Below, piece after piece: positions 10,295-21,418 of a stretch of 64,000 nt of DNA. Positions within the stretch are counted from its first letter, which is position 1. Each line of letters begins with the position of its first letter. The notes beneath the pieces are model-generated. The model saw only the letters and a list, made by a program, of their open reading frames with translations. It was not told the DNA's origin and did not search any database. The position numbers were made by a program, and so were the translations under genes. This DNA is from Coccinella septempunctata (taxonomy: Eukaryota; Arthropoda; Insecta; Coleoptera; Coccinellidae): NCBI RefSeq assembly GCF_907165205.1, contig NC_058189.1, positions 40,760,270 to 40,824,269 on the forward strand, written 5' to 3'.

Positions 10295-13150
10295 AATAAT
10301 AATAATAATAATTTTAATAATTCTCAGTATCAAGATACAGGAAAATCAAATACAGTAGTATTCAAAAATATGTAAATGAATTTGTAAAGGAATAGTACCA
10401 CAGTTACACATAAAACAAACAAAACATTGTTGATCCATTTATTCATGTAAAAAAGAATGAAGGCCGGCCCAAAAATTCTTTCGAGCTATATACAGTTGTC
10501 TTCGACCCTCTTTATCTCCCTGTCGAATCTCGTAGCATTCAACCGTTTTATAGTATCCGGTATCGAATTGCACAAAACGGCTCCCCAGTACTCAACAAAC
10601 TGCTGTGATGATGTTAGACGTTGGAAGGGTATTTCTAAGGCTGTTCTATTTCTTGTTCCATACGGATGCCTATGCATATTCCTCGGGAAATTTCTGATAT
10701 TAGCATGCACATACTTCAGTGTGGACGATATGAAAATACTTGGGACAGTGGACAGTCAAGATGCCCCCAGCCCTGAATGCCTTTTTACAACTGTCTCTGG
10801 GTCCAAGGCCGAAAAGAGCCCTTATAGCCCTTTTCTGGAGTAAACGCCCTCTTTGCGCTTCCGATGAACTACCCCAAAAAAGAATGGCGTAGGAGGCCAC
10901 ACTATGGAAGTTGGCAAAATAAGTTAGCCTGGCCATTTCATATGTTGTGCACATTTTCACCCGTCGAATGGAATATACAGCTACTGACAGTTTTGCTACC
11001 AGTGCATCAATGTTGGTCCTCCAGCCTAATCCAGATTCCAAATGGACTCCCAAAAACTTAACGGAGGATCTCTGATCCAATGCATGAGAAAATGTGAGCT
11101 GCTGTGTCTTGCTCTCATTCATTTTCAGTCTATTCGCCTGAAACCATTTTCCGATGTCTTCCAGTAGTTTCCTCGCTTTAGTTCGTATCTCGTCCACACT
11201 CCTACCTCTCAGCATAACAGAGGTATCATCAGCAAACAGCACAGCTCCATAAAAACTTATATTCCAGATCAGGTCATTAATGAAGATCAAAAAAGGATTG
11301 GGCCCAGCACCGAACCCTGCGGGACACCTATCTTAATTTTTCGGCTGGTGGATTGCTCATTCAACCAGGTAACTAGTTGTTCTCTCTCAGATAAGTATGA
11401 GGCAATTAACTTAAGTGGAATACCCCTCACTCCATAGTAAAACAGCTTCTCAAGCAACGTGCCATGATCCACACGGTGTCGAAGGCCTTTGAAAGATCAA
11501 CACACAACAACTCAGCAATATCATTACCATCCCAAGCTGCAGCAGTGAGCTTGAGAACCTCCCATATGGCTGTCACAACTGATCTGCCCCCCCTGTAGCT
11601 GTGTTGATGATCGGAGAAAAATTTGTTATTTTCAAAAAAATCGACTAATCTCTCCTTGATTGCCATTTCCAGCACCTTAGACAGGACTGGCAAAATTGAT
11701 ATGGGCCTCTGTAATTTTGTTCTTGATCGGCATCACCCCCCTTGTGAACTAGAACTATTTTGCCCGTTTCAGCACTGCAGGAAACACTCCCTCTTCCATA
11801 CATTTATTCACAACCAACGACAAAGGATCGGATAATTCCCTTTTTATTTTCTTCAATAGTTCCACTGAAAAATCATCCACATCTGTAGCAGATTTTCTTT
11901 TCAGATTTCCTAAAATTGCTTCAATCTCTTCTGGTGTGGTAGGACGGAAGTAACATGATTTACTGTTATCTATTTTGACATTTCTCAGGAAATCCTCGGG
12001 TGTGATCTCTGATACAGGTATACTTTCAGCAACTGTCCCACCCAATTCACAAAAATAGGCATTTAAATTTTCAGCGCATAGTGAGGTCTTGGCTGAAGAT
12101 TTCCGTTTCTTATTTGTTTCTGTTCTAATGAGGTGCCATATAGCTTTCTGCTTATTCTCTGAGTTTTCTATAAATGAGGCATTTCTCTGCTTTATCGATT
12201 CAGCAATTTCTTGGTGAAACAATATCTTATAATTATTGTAAACCCGGTAATCTTCATCACTTTTCGTTGTTGCTGCTCTTACTGCTAACGTATCTAATCT
12301 GTTTTTCATCCTTATCTGCACATCTGTGAAATAATAATTATTTTTCTTTTTTTCCGGTCTGTACCTCACTGGAAAGCATTCATTGTAATCTTTCAGGATA
12401 ATTTCATAGATCGTGTTGAACATCTCTTCAGAAGATTTCTCCCTCAAGATATCCAACCACCGATACGACAGAAGCTTTTGTTTATATATCTGCACATTGT
12501 GGTCACTTATATCTCTTATTTTAATCTTTTTTACTTTTTCCTTCTTTATCCGCTTTTCAGGTATCGCCAATAGTTGTGCCCGATGATCCGACATATGCAT
12601 ATTTCACCTCAATATTATCCAAGTCATTATTTGTGAACACATTATCTATGCAGGTACTGCTTGTCTTGGTAATCCGTGTTGGCAATGTCGATGTTATAGT
12701 CAGCCCATGAGATTTTAGTAGACTCAACAAGTCTCTCATATCGTTACTTTCCACTAGGAAATTTATGTTGAAATCTCCTGCCAAGTATACTTCATGAGTA
12801 GGGAACCTCTCAGCCACCTCGGACAACATCTTGTCAACAACGTTCACAAACAGATCAAAATCGCCACTCTATATAATGCAATTACTACTAATTTTCGCTT
12901 GTTCAGTTCGGCCGCCTAAATCTCAATATGCTGCTCAATAGTGGAGGAAACAAGCTCAGACAGATTCCTATATTTAAATCCGTCCTTTACAAGAATCATC
13001 GTTCCACCATGAACAGAATTTTCTCTACAAATAGACGAGGCTACTCGATAGGTCTGTATGTTCAGAGCTTCCATATGCCCTTTTCGAAGCCAGTGCTCCG
13101 TAAGGCAGACAACATCTGGATCGAAAAACCCAAAAAAAGACCTAGAAAAT
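10295..13150 (-). mobile_element. Decayed non-LTR retrotransposon
   Basis: The minus-strand copy runs from a broken endonuclease near 13145 to a 3' end with TAA/ATT repeats at about 10297-10314. It appears 5'-truncated: upstream of the PDVVCLTEHW segment near 13130 no further endonuclease sequence is visible. The 3' repeat type and the protein (FANFHSVASYAILFWGSS) match the element at 1-2973, so both belong to one clade but are clearly different copies. Confidence 0.85.
10486..13145 (-). pseudogene. Endonuclease/reverse transcriptase ORF broken by frameshifts
   Basis: Pieces in order on the minus strand: endonuclease with LTEHW near 13120 and an in-frame stop near 12890; AGDFNINF and the following region (12847-12557); SDHRAQ and a basic linker (12600-11755); a gap and shift near 11750-11690; DLSKAFDTV (11693-11427); GVPQGSVLGPILF (11472-11287); FADDTSVML and the thumb region (11290-10700); and a C-terminal NTIPD-like tail (10710-10486). 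At least five frame breaks plus a stop mean that no active protein can be made. The catalytic motif is FADD, a common variant of YADD. Confidence 0.85.
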
Positions 13151-13906
13151 TTGATTGATTTTTTGAAGCAAATGTAAACAAAAACGACATATAACTATAT
13201 CTTCTTGGTATGAATATACACTACAGCTTACAGGCAGATAACGAGGTCCTCTCAAGAACAAGTTTATTCGAGTAATTTAGTAGCTAAAATACTCGCTACT
13301 CGCTAATAGCTACTCTCCAAAAATCGTTCGCACTGGTCGAGTCGAGGGTCTATTTCATTGCAGTGCATTGCAGTGCAAGTGCATTGCAGCAAATAAACTT
13401 AATAAACTAATTAAGCTCCTTGTGGTGGCTATTTTAGAAGTTGAGGAGGAAATTTGCCTGGTGAATAATTAGAGGCTATGGGGAGAAAATGGATAAACAG
13501 AACGGACCAACTAGGAGCTACCAATTGTCTACTGAAAGAAATAGAAAATAGTTCGACACTTCGAGAAAGTCTGAAAATCGTGTAAATTTTCTGTTAATGA
13601 AAATACAGTCTCAGATGTGTACAGAACATAAATAACATTCCAACCAACCAACACTCGACACATTTCTTGTCTATTCAAAAACTGTTTGAGGACGATGCCA
13701 CCTTTTTTTCGGGACAAACTCATGATGGAAATTCGTCCCCCTCAAAACAGAAGATAACCGGTTCGACGATGATGAGCATTCTTCGTAAAGTGAAAACTTT
13801 GAAGACTTCAACAACAGAGTTGGTGAAGTATTTGCTCAGAATCCAAAAAGGTTGTGTTTTGGTTAGTTTGAAATGTTTATTCGGTTGCATTCTGATAAAA
13901 ATTATA
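13151..13906. other. Intergenic, no gene seen
   Basis: No coding signal recognised. A small run of TGCATTGCAG-type repeats sits at about 13360-13390. The only ORFs are overlapping chance frames on opposite strands. Confidence 0.45.
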
Positions 13907-13919
13907 TAGGGTGACTTCG

Positions 13920-14562
13920 CCAGTAAGCCGGACATTACCAGTTGTCGGACAAATGTCTATTATACACAAATATTAACCTAATCGCGAGACTTATGCATTA
14001 TTTGAATAGATGCCAGTACTTGTCGTTGTCATATGCGCAGATGCAAACATTTTGAGGAACAAAACCTTTATTATTCAAAACTAAAAGACTGTTGAAAGGC
14101 GGGATTTTGTGTACCCAAGTAGTGTTGATCCAGAAAAATATCAGAACTGAATATTTATAAGGTGAGTTCATATAGTTTGTTATACTTTGAAATATTAATT
14201 TTAGCTGCATATTCCTTGAGAATGGTCTACAGATGATGACAGTTCTCGAAAAATAAATAAATATGCCTGTTTTCATTGAATAAACGGAGGTCGGATACTG
14301 GATTATCACTTTTGCCGAATTTCTAGTAGTCGGACAAGTGTCCGATCACTGGTAAATAACGTTGTGTGAATATGCATCTCTGCCTATCTTCACAATAGAT
14401 GATATTCCTTTTTCTCTTCATCAACAAATAGTATGAGTTTCTCAGATTGTTCTAGCCAGTGGACGGACACTCTTCTATTCAGAATTATAGAAATAAATGC
14501 AAACTTTATTGTGTCCGATCATTGGGTATTTCAATTTTCCGTTATCAATCCAGTATCCGTCC
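13920..14562. repeat. Left subterminal copies of a 13-bp CCAGTNNTCGGAC motif
   Basis: Copies in either orientation lie at about 13920-13933, 13938-13950, 14290-14301, 14324-14335, 14340-14352, 14456-14468, 14513-14525 and 14550-14562. They resemble the inner part of the TIR and probably are transposase binding sites, as in other elements with repeated subterminal sites. Confidence 0.65.
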
Positions 14563-14629
14563 ATATAATTTTTAAGCGTATTTTTTGAGTTCATTTAGGT
14601 TTTTTTAGATACCTAGAAAGAAAAAAAGC

Positions 14630-16811
14630 ATGAATCCTGATCGGATCCGAAGAGGAACAACTTACTCAGAAAATAATTTAATTGCCGCTTGCGCAGCCGT
14701 ACGTAAAGGCCAAAAATTGCGGGAAATTTGTCTACAATACGGTGTTCCTAAGTCAACTGTGCTGGACCGGATTAAGGGTCGTGTAAAAATGGACGAGAAA
14801 TGTCGTATGGGACCAGATCCTGTATTATCTGCCAATATTGAGGACAAAATTGTAAAATGGTTAACGACATTAGCGAAGTGTGGATTTCCTTTGAAAAAAA
14901 AAGAATTACTAGAGGCTGTTCAAAAAATCGTTCAAGACTGCAATCTGAAAACCCCATTTAAAAATGGACGTCCCGGTCAAAAATGGTTTTCTGGATTCCT
15001 TAAACGGCACCCCGAATTGGTAATGAAAGCAGCTGAATCATTGGATTCTTCGAAAGCCAAGATCACCAAAGAAAACATAAAATCATGGTTTCATAAACTA
15101 AAAATATTTTTAAGAAAATCTGACTGTATTGATTTACTAGAAGACCCGAGCCGCATATTTAACGCTGACGAAACAGGCTTCAGCCTTTGTCCTAAATCAG
15201 GAAAAGTATTAGGTCTGAAAGGGCGAAATGTATATAATGTAAAAAAAAGGAAACGAGAAGGAAAATCTAACGGTTCTGATAACAATCACGGCCGATGGCA
15301 GAATATGTCCACCTGTTGTTGTGTTTCCTTATGTGCGGCCGCCAAAGGCAGTTGTTGACAGTATGCCTGAAAATTGGATTTTAGGAAAATCTCAGTCGGG
15401 CTGGATGCGCTCCGATGTATTTTTTGAGTTTGTTGCCAATGGCCTCAATAATTGGGTGACGGAACAAAATATACCTAAGCCCATTTTACTTTTAGTGGAT
15501 GGTCACCGCTCTCATTCATCTATGGAGCTGAGTAGATTTTGTGACGAAAATCAAATTATTCTTTATGCCTTGCCTGCAAATACTACACATATAATACAGC
15601 CAGCAGATGTCTCAGTATTTCGACCAATGAAAGAATATTGGCGACAATATGTGAGGGAATGGCAATCAGAACAAAACAAAGTTGTCACAAAAAGTGAATT
15701 TTGTCCTATATTGAAGAAGGTTCTGGAACACTCGAGCATGCGTACAAATATAAAAAACGGATTCAGAGCTTGTGGTCTTTATCCTTTCGATCCAGAGGCT
15801 CCAGACTATAGCAAGTGTGTACAGAATACGCTAGAAAATATTCACAAAGATATCGATTATGGAGAAAGTGTGAATTATAATACGAACATAGCGCCAGAAG
15901 ATATAACAAGTACGGAAAAAGTAATAAAAATTTTAAAACCGGATCTGTAGCAAGTAGGCATCGATGTACGTGTAATATTGGACATGATAAAAAACTTGAA
16001 GATAGGTAAAGCTGAACAAAAAACCGAAAATTCTGAGATGGTAGAAGATGAATATACAGCAGAGGCTGACAATTTCAGCCTTGATGGATTCTTGAAAGGA
16101 GTTTCGGATGAAAACATCGTAGAAGCTGAGGATTCGATAAACTTTGATGCAATTTCGGATCAAGCAACAGAAGGAAATCAGATTATTATTTTAGAAAATT
16201 ACTTATTCCAAAGCTCGATAGATTATCAAAACCCTCAGCCATCAACTTCCAATCTTCAAATATGGGAAACCAAAGACGCCCAAGAAACTACTGAAATGGA
16301 CGTTGGCGGAACAACTAAAGAGATGGCTGATAAAAATATCGAGGAAAAACCGAAATATAAGACAGAAGTTGAATTAGCTTTTCGAAAGCACTTGAGATTC
16401 CCAAAACCTTTCGAAAAGAAAATCAAAACTAACAAAGTTGAGTTACCTAGTGCAATTTCATCCAAAGAATGGAGGAAATACTATGAGGATAAATCCAGGC
16501 AAAAAGAAGAGAAAGAAAATTTAAAGAAGAAAAGAGCATATGGAAAAAGAGAAATGGAAAAAGAAGTTGATCGAAATAAAAAGAATAAAACAGCATTAAC
16601 TACGAATAGTTCGAACATAGAGACTGAAAAAAAAACATGTACAATTTGTGAAAAACATTTAGAGAGTGATGCCGAGAATGAAAATGAAAAAAAAATTGGT
16701 TGTGATATTTGTCCCAGGTGGTTTCATTTTGGTTGTATAAAATACAATGATCTAAGTTATTCTGATGCTCAACATCAAGTTTTTTTCTGTGATTTTTGTG
16801 ATCAATCTTGA
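14630..16811 (+). pseudogene. pogo-family DDE transposase with C-terminal PHD-like finger (one frameshift, one stop)
   Basis: Cuts and pastes the element. The N-terminus (about residues 1-50, RRGTTYSENNLIAACAAV onward) is a Psq-type helix-turn-helix. A CENP-B-type DNA-binding region follows (to about residue 150), then the DDE core: FNADETGFS, LLLVDGHRSH and QPADVSVFRP give the three acidic residues. The frame shifts within the A8 run at about 15240-15247; one A fewer would join 14630-15358 to the frame that continues to 15950. A TAG at 15948-15950 then interrupts the same frame that resumes at 15951 and runs to TGA at 16809-16811. The C-terminal part is acidic, then Lys-rich, and ends in a C4HC3 finger. 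About 727 codons in all. Start chosen at the first ATG before the Psq domain. Confidence 0.85.
16638..16808 (+). other. C4HC3 PHD-like zinc finger at transposase C-terminus
   Basis: Spacing is C-x2-C-x17-C-x2-C-x4-H-x2-C-x17-C-x2-C, with the WFH..C core (CPRWFHFGC) typical of PHD fingers. PHD fingers usually bind histone H3 tails. Whether this one does is not shown by the sequence. All eight zinc ligands are present although the upstream frame is broken. Confidence 0.75.
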
Positions 16812-17248
16812 GATTTAAAACTGCCCTTTCACAGAATAAATATTTCGTTAGTTTTTTCTATAGTTTTATACTTATTGTTATTTTCATTCAAAATGTTTAT
16901 ATTCAGTATTATGATATTTATTATTGCCGAAGAAGTTTATTTCAGATAAAAATAATGTGAATCAAAAATGTGTAAGAGCTGCAGATTTGTAGGTTTGATT
17001 CAAATATGAAGTCAGAAATTCTTATTTATCCTCTTTCATTATCGACTTCTATTATTTGACAATGTTAAATCAATTATTTTTTCTGTAGAATTTCATCCTT
17101 CGTTGTCCTTTGAAAATGTTTTTTTTTGTAAAAAAATTCTAATACAATTTAATAAATGTTCACTTTTATTTCAATAAATTTATTTCATATTTTCAAATTA
17201 TGAAGTCAATGAGAAATTTTCATTACTGCTCTATTCGATATAAGGACT

Positions 17249-17494
17249 GTCCGAGAACTGGCGTAGCCTGGTCGACCACTGGTCGATGCTGTCCGTTTAC
17301 TAGCATATCTGCACTTTTTTTTAAACAATGAGTTATAAATACACTATAGTAAGCAATAGAAATCAAAATTCAGATGAAGCTTGAAGAAGAAACTTTAATG
17401 TATCCAATGAACGTGATTTCAGAACAATTTTCTCAAAAAACACAATTTTGAACTGTTTCAAAGTTCACTTTCATGTTAACTGTCCGAGCACTGG
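17249..17494. repeat. Right subterminal copies of the 13-bp motif
   Basis: GTCCGAGAACTGG at 17249-17261, a diverged pair around 17270-17303 and GTCCGAGCACTGG at 17482-17494 within the TIR. They lie mostly in the orientation expected for the right end. Confidence 0.6.
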
Positions 17495-17507
17495 CGAATT
17501 CACCCTA

Positions 17508-18419
17508 GTACTGTAAGCTGATGAAACATGAAATAAATTTCATTTTATCCTACACTACCTCAAATTCATTATTTCTATTCTGACTATATTGCTGATTTTT
17601 ACATCAACGGATGTTATACAGGGTAGGTATCCCAAAAGTAAACCGCCATACGTTTACCATGGATTCAAAATATAAAAATAATCCTAATTTTTACAATAAA
17701 CTGTATAGCTTCATTTCGAATTTATATGGTGTTGAAGTTCAATTGAAAAGCCAATTGAAAGTTCAATTGAAAAGCCAATTGAACTAACGCTTCATTAAGA
17801 CCTGAACGCACCTAATTCTAATTCCTCTTTTAATCGACAGCATTATATTGTTCCATCACTATAATGCCCTGTTTCTGTTCTCCATTTATCGGAAGTTAAT
17901 CTATTCGATAAACTTAATGTACTGATATTTTAATAGTGATTTTACCATCAATAACCAATAACCTACGATTAAGTTAACCTTAATGGCCTACTATTTGACT
18001 TTCTTGTTTATAGACATTTTAACCTCACCTTATTAGATACCATACTAGTGTTTAGGGTTTTTAGTAGTGATGGAAGGATTAGCGGAAGGATGCTGGGTGA
18101 ATTGATCTCTATAAATCAACCAGATATCTGATTGACAGTTGACAAAGATTTCGAAATAATTACTAATGATGGTTATCGCAAGGCTGAAGGACTTCGGTCG
18201 ATGGCCATTAAAGAACAGTTGTTATTATTGTTATGGTTATCGCAGGAGCTTAGAAACCAGTCCTTTGTAACTATTTAGCCGTGACAAAACGAAACCAATT
18301 TATCTCAATTGAACCATCAACGCTCAGAAGCGTGACACGTTGAAATACTTTTTTTCTTAAATATTTTCAACCATTATTTACCTCCTCATCCACAAATGCA
18401 AAATCATTTCCAATGTCCA
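17508..18419. other. Intergenic, no gene seen
   Basis: No recognisable coding region. An ACAGGGTAGGTATCCCAAAA block at about 17619 looks like one end of a CAGGG-type element, but no partner end was found nearby. A duplicated AAAGCCAATTGAA motif occurs at about 17740-17780. Confidence 0.4.
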
Positions 18420-18870
18420 TTTGACATATGTATCAAAGATTATAGAGTAGAAAGATGGGAAACGAGGCGACTAAAGCGATTTGAGCGGCATCTGTGTGTC
18501 ACGCGTGTTTTTAAGACGCTAGGACTGGTTAAAATATTAATTTAAGTGCCATTTGCAGAAATATATGAAATTTTTTAAGATTTCAGACGTCAATTTTGAT
18601 CAAAGAGGTTTTGATTCTCATTCCGCTTTTTGTTTATCTGGCTCGTTCTAGTTGCTGATTTTTGATTTTTTTTGTCATATTTCTTGGTGAAAACATCAAA
18701 ATATTGTTCGAAAATTACTGAATGGTGAAGAACGGTGGATCAAATAATAAAATGTATTTTACGTGATTAAGTTTTTCACTCAACTAAGGAAAATGGAAGC
18801 GTGAGTATTAAAAGTCGTAACATGTGAATCGGTCATTCATTGATTCTAATTTTCAGTGCTCAGTAGATAA

Positions 18871-19050
18871 AATTCTCAGAGCTTGAAGACAATCTATTCA
18901 GCAAACACTACTTACTACACCATGTGCAATGAACATTTTACTGCAGGTCATTTGAGAACTGTTCATCGACGTAAATTGTTGTATGCAGAAAGCATCCCTT
19001 GCATGAACGGCCTATTAAGGGGAAATGATCTTTATAGGTCCATTCAATGA
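18871..19050 (+). pseudogene. THAP-like zinc-finger fragment
   Basis: The open stretch contains CNEHFTAGHLR at 18925 followed by KLLYAESIPCMN. This matches the THAP pattern of C-x2-H-F and the later AVP-like box. The first two zinc cysteines are absent upstream, where a stop at 18868 follows a possible 3' splice site (18855-18856). A start codon with a GTGAGT donor lies at 18793-18806, so a small first exon is possible, but the joined frame meets a stop. Read as a decayed transposase 5' region; the match is short and by eye. Confidence 0.45.
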
Positions 19051-19670
19051 TTCTCAATTGCTACTCTTTCAATATATTCAGAAATGCAGAGGTTTTATTG
19101 ATTTCCATTTGGGAACCGAGTGACTGTCAAATTGTTGTTTAGAAAGTCAAAGTTTTATGAAACCTGCTGTGAGTGATTTGTTCACTCATTAATCAATTTG
19201 TATGTTGTGTCATGAAGAGACAATATCATAAGGAAATCATAAAAAAAGTACTAAGAAACTATACTGCCATACAGGTCTTGCATATGTCTGTAAGGTTTGT
19301 TTTTAAGTGTGGTTCTGAAAATTCTTTAAATAATACCTAATACCTACATATGTAAGTAACTGGAATATGTATGCTATGATGGTATGTTGAATATTGGTTC
19401 ATATTAATTTCTGATATATGTATATTTTACAAATTCAACTAAGTTCATTAATTCAGAACAACCTATTGTACGGAAACAACACCTTCGACGTATAGCAGAT
19501 CACCATATACTTTAGTGTCCTAATTAAAGCTTCATTTATTGCCCACTATTTCAATTTTTGTGATTTTTTTATGAATTGCAAATAAACATATAGCACATCC
19601 AACAGCGTTTTTCGTTGATATCAATTGATTCCAAACAATGTTTAGATGAAAACTAACATCCTGATCACAA

Positions 19671-20206
19671 TAAGAAATAGCTAGTATCGGTCAAGGAACC
19701 AAATCAAAGAATACTATTCCTTCAGCGACGTTTCGGCACCTTTATTGGGCCTTCTTCAGGCTACAAATAGAGAAAAACTCATAAAAAACAAAACAATATA
19801 CAAATATAAAATTACAATGATTAAAAATAAACATGAAAACAATAAAATGAAATAATATGAAATAACAGAGGTCGACAAGAACAATTAAAGATGGTCAATT
19901 ATGACTAAACATCAGAATGTGAACAGTCATGTGAATAAAACTACGAAAAAGCACCAAAAAAGACCATGTTCTTGTCGACCTGTTATTTCATATTATTTCA
20001 TTTTATTGTTTTCATGTTTATTTTTAATCATTGTAATTTTATATTTGTATATTGTTTTGTTTTTTATGAGTTTTTCTCTATTTGTAGCCTGAAGAAGGCC
20101 CAATAAAGGTGCCGAAACGTCGCTGAAGGAATAGTATTCTTTGATTTGGTTCCTTGACCGATACTAGCTATTTCTTATTGAAATTTGGAACGATACTAAA
20201 GGTTAT
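19671..20206. mobile_element. Inverted-dimer insertion with 14-bp target duplication
   Basis: CATCCTGATCACAA occurs at 19657-19670 and again at 20207-20220, flanking 536 bp. Within it, 19671-19875 and 19975-20180 are inverted copies. Each arm holds a GCCTGAAGAAGGCCCAATAA block followed by GCCGAAACGTCG (right arm about 20088-20122). That pattern is often seen at ends of Penelope-like elements, and its CTGAAGA...GAAA boxes fit the hammerhead core (CUGANGA and GAAA). Stem II can form, but stems I and III could not be closed by eye. No reverse transcriptase is present. Assignment to Penelope is inference. Confidence 0.6.
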
Positions 20207-20532
20207 CATCCTGATCACAAAGCAAAACCATACTTTTGTTTTGTCGCTCAGGATGTTTGTTTTCTTATAGAAACAAAGTCAATATTGGAATGCAATACGA
20301 GAAATAGAATTCAAATTTCGCGCCCCTCAATTAAAAAACAGAAAACAGTTACCAAAAAGTTTTCCTGTATTGACAGTGCGTTTTTAGCGCCATCTCATTG
20401 TCACGCGTGTTTTCACTGGCCAAAATGTAGTCGGTTTTTAGAATAGATTAATAAAACTATGGTTTTTAGTACTAGCGATATGAGGGCGTTTCCTATCTTT
20501 CTACTCTATAATCTTTGATATGTATTTTTGAC

Positions 20533-21418
20533 TAGCTTCGCTTGCCCGCTTCACAGATGAAAATTTTTTTGTTACATTCACTTCCTCCAAGATGGCGGTG
20601 GGGAGTTGAAAAGTAAAATAGTCTGAAGCCTTCCTTCTAGAAGTCAAGGTCTCGTGACAATCGGTTGGAGATTTCCCAAGAACTGCGTTAGATTTTAAAA
20701 GCTGCACTGGTAACGCTGTCAATGCAACTTTTGGTTGCGGTTTCGACTAGATTATCTTGTGGCATAGGTATCCTGAGACGACAAAGTCTAAGACGTAACT
20801 TAAGCAACGCAGAGAGCCATATCCTGCTCAAGCCAATGTTTTAGGCTAGGTAATTGTGGTGAACAGAGTTATACCGCTCATATGTTCGTTCGCAGAACAG
20901 GGTGCACCGCGAGTAGGTGAGGATGCATTTAAGGGGAAAGGCTATAAAATGCATCCTTCACCCTCACACCCACGCTCATAATGCGCTTCCTGCTAGATAC
21001 TAGTTTTCGTTATTATAATTGACAGTTGATGAAATATGAAGTTTTCGCTACAATAAATATGTCTATTTATACGATTTACGTTCATTGTGAACGAACAATA
21101 ACGAATGCATACCTTCAAAGTTATATGACATTTGGCACATTTTACCGTTTAAAACCTCACTTGAAGGCCCACATCAATAATGTCACGTTCGGAGATTCTC
21201 TCTGAACAAATTCGTTTCAAATTCGCCGCATTAGAGAAGTTCCACATGGACTATTTCACGTGTGCCACCAACACTGCTCAAAAAATGAAGTGGACAGTTT
21301 GTAATACTATATGAGGAGAATTAGAAAAACGATTCTATTTATGTACTGGTGTACATACGGTTAACCTGCCTGAAAGCCACTAAACAAGACTGCTTTTTAA
21401 TGACAACATCGTAGAGAA
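20533..21418. other. No gene recognised; small hairpin at 20916-20961
   Basis: The segment starts with GC-richer DNA containing AAGATGGCGGT at about 20590, a YY1-like promoter motif. A GGTGAGGATGCATTT / AAATGCATCCTTCACC hairpin encloses a CTATAAAA box near 20941. These could be promoter pieces, but no exon is evident on either strand. Confidence 0.35.

Larger units (their letters stand above)
13909..17505 (+). mobile_element. pogo-type DNA transposon, complete with TIRs and TA duplication
   Basis: The left end GGGTGACTTCGCCAGT and the right end (inverse: GGGTGAATTCGCCAGT) form terminal inverted repeats of about 25 bp with a few mismatches, including a shared GGAC block. TA dinucleotides at 13907-13908 and 17506-17507 fit the TA target duplication of the Tc1/mariner/pogo superfamily. 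The 3.6-kb element encloses a DDE transposase, and 13-bp motifs are repeated at both ends. The transposase carries one frameshift and one stop, so this copy is probably non-autonomous. Confidence 0.88.
18426..20526 (+). mobile_element. THAP-domain (P-like) DNA transposon remnant
   Basis: 34-bp inverted repeats at 18431-18464 and 20487-20520, starting TATCAAAGATTATAGAGTAG, differ at one position. TTTGAC occurs just outside both ends (18420-18425 and 20527-20532) and may be part of a target duplication. P elements make 8-bp duplications; here only six to seven bases agree. An internal fragment resembles the second half of a THAP zinc finger, the DNA-binding domain of P-element transposases. A GCGNCATCT..GTCACGCGTGTTTT block appears near both ends in direct orientation. 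A 536-bp foreign insertion splits the element at 19671. Confidence 0.6.

Noticed and set aside
9438..10333. ORFs within the 0.7-kb palindrome
   Set aside because: They follow from the inverted repeat itself and lack codon or domain evidence.
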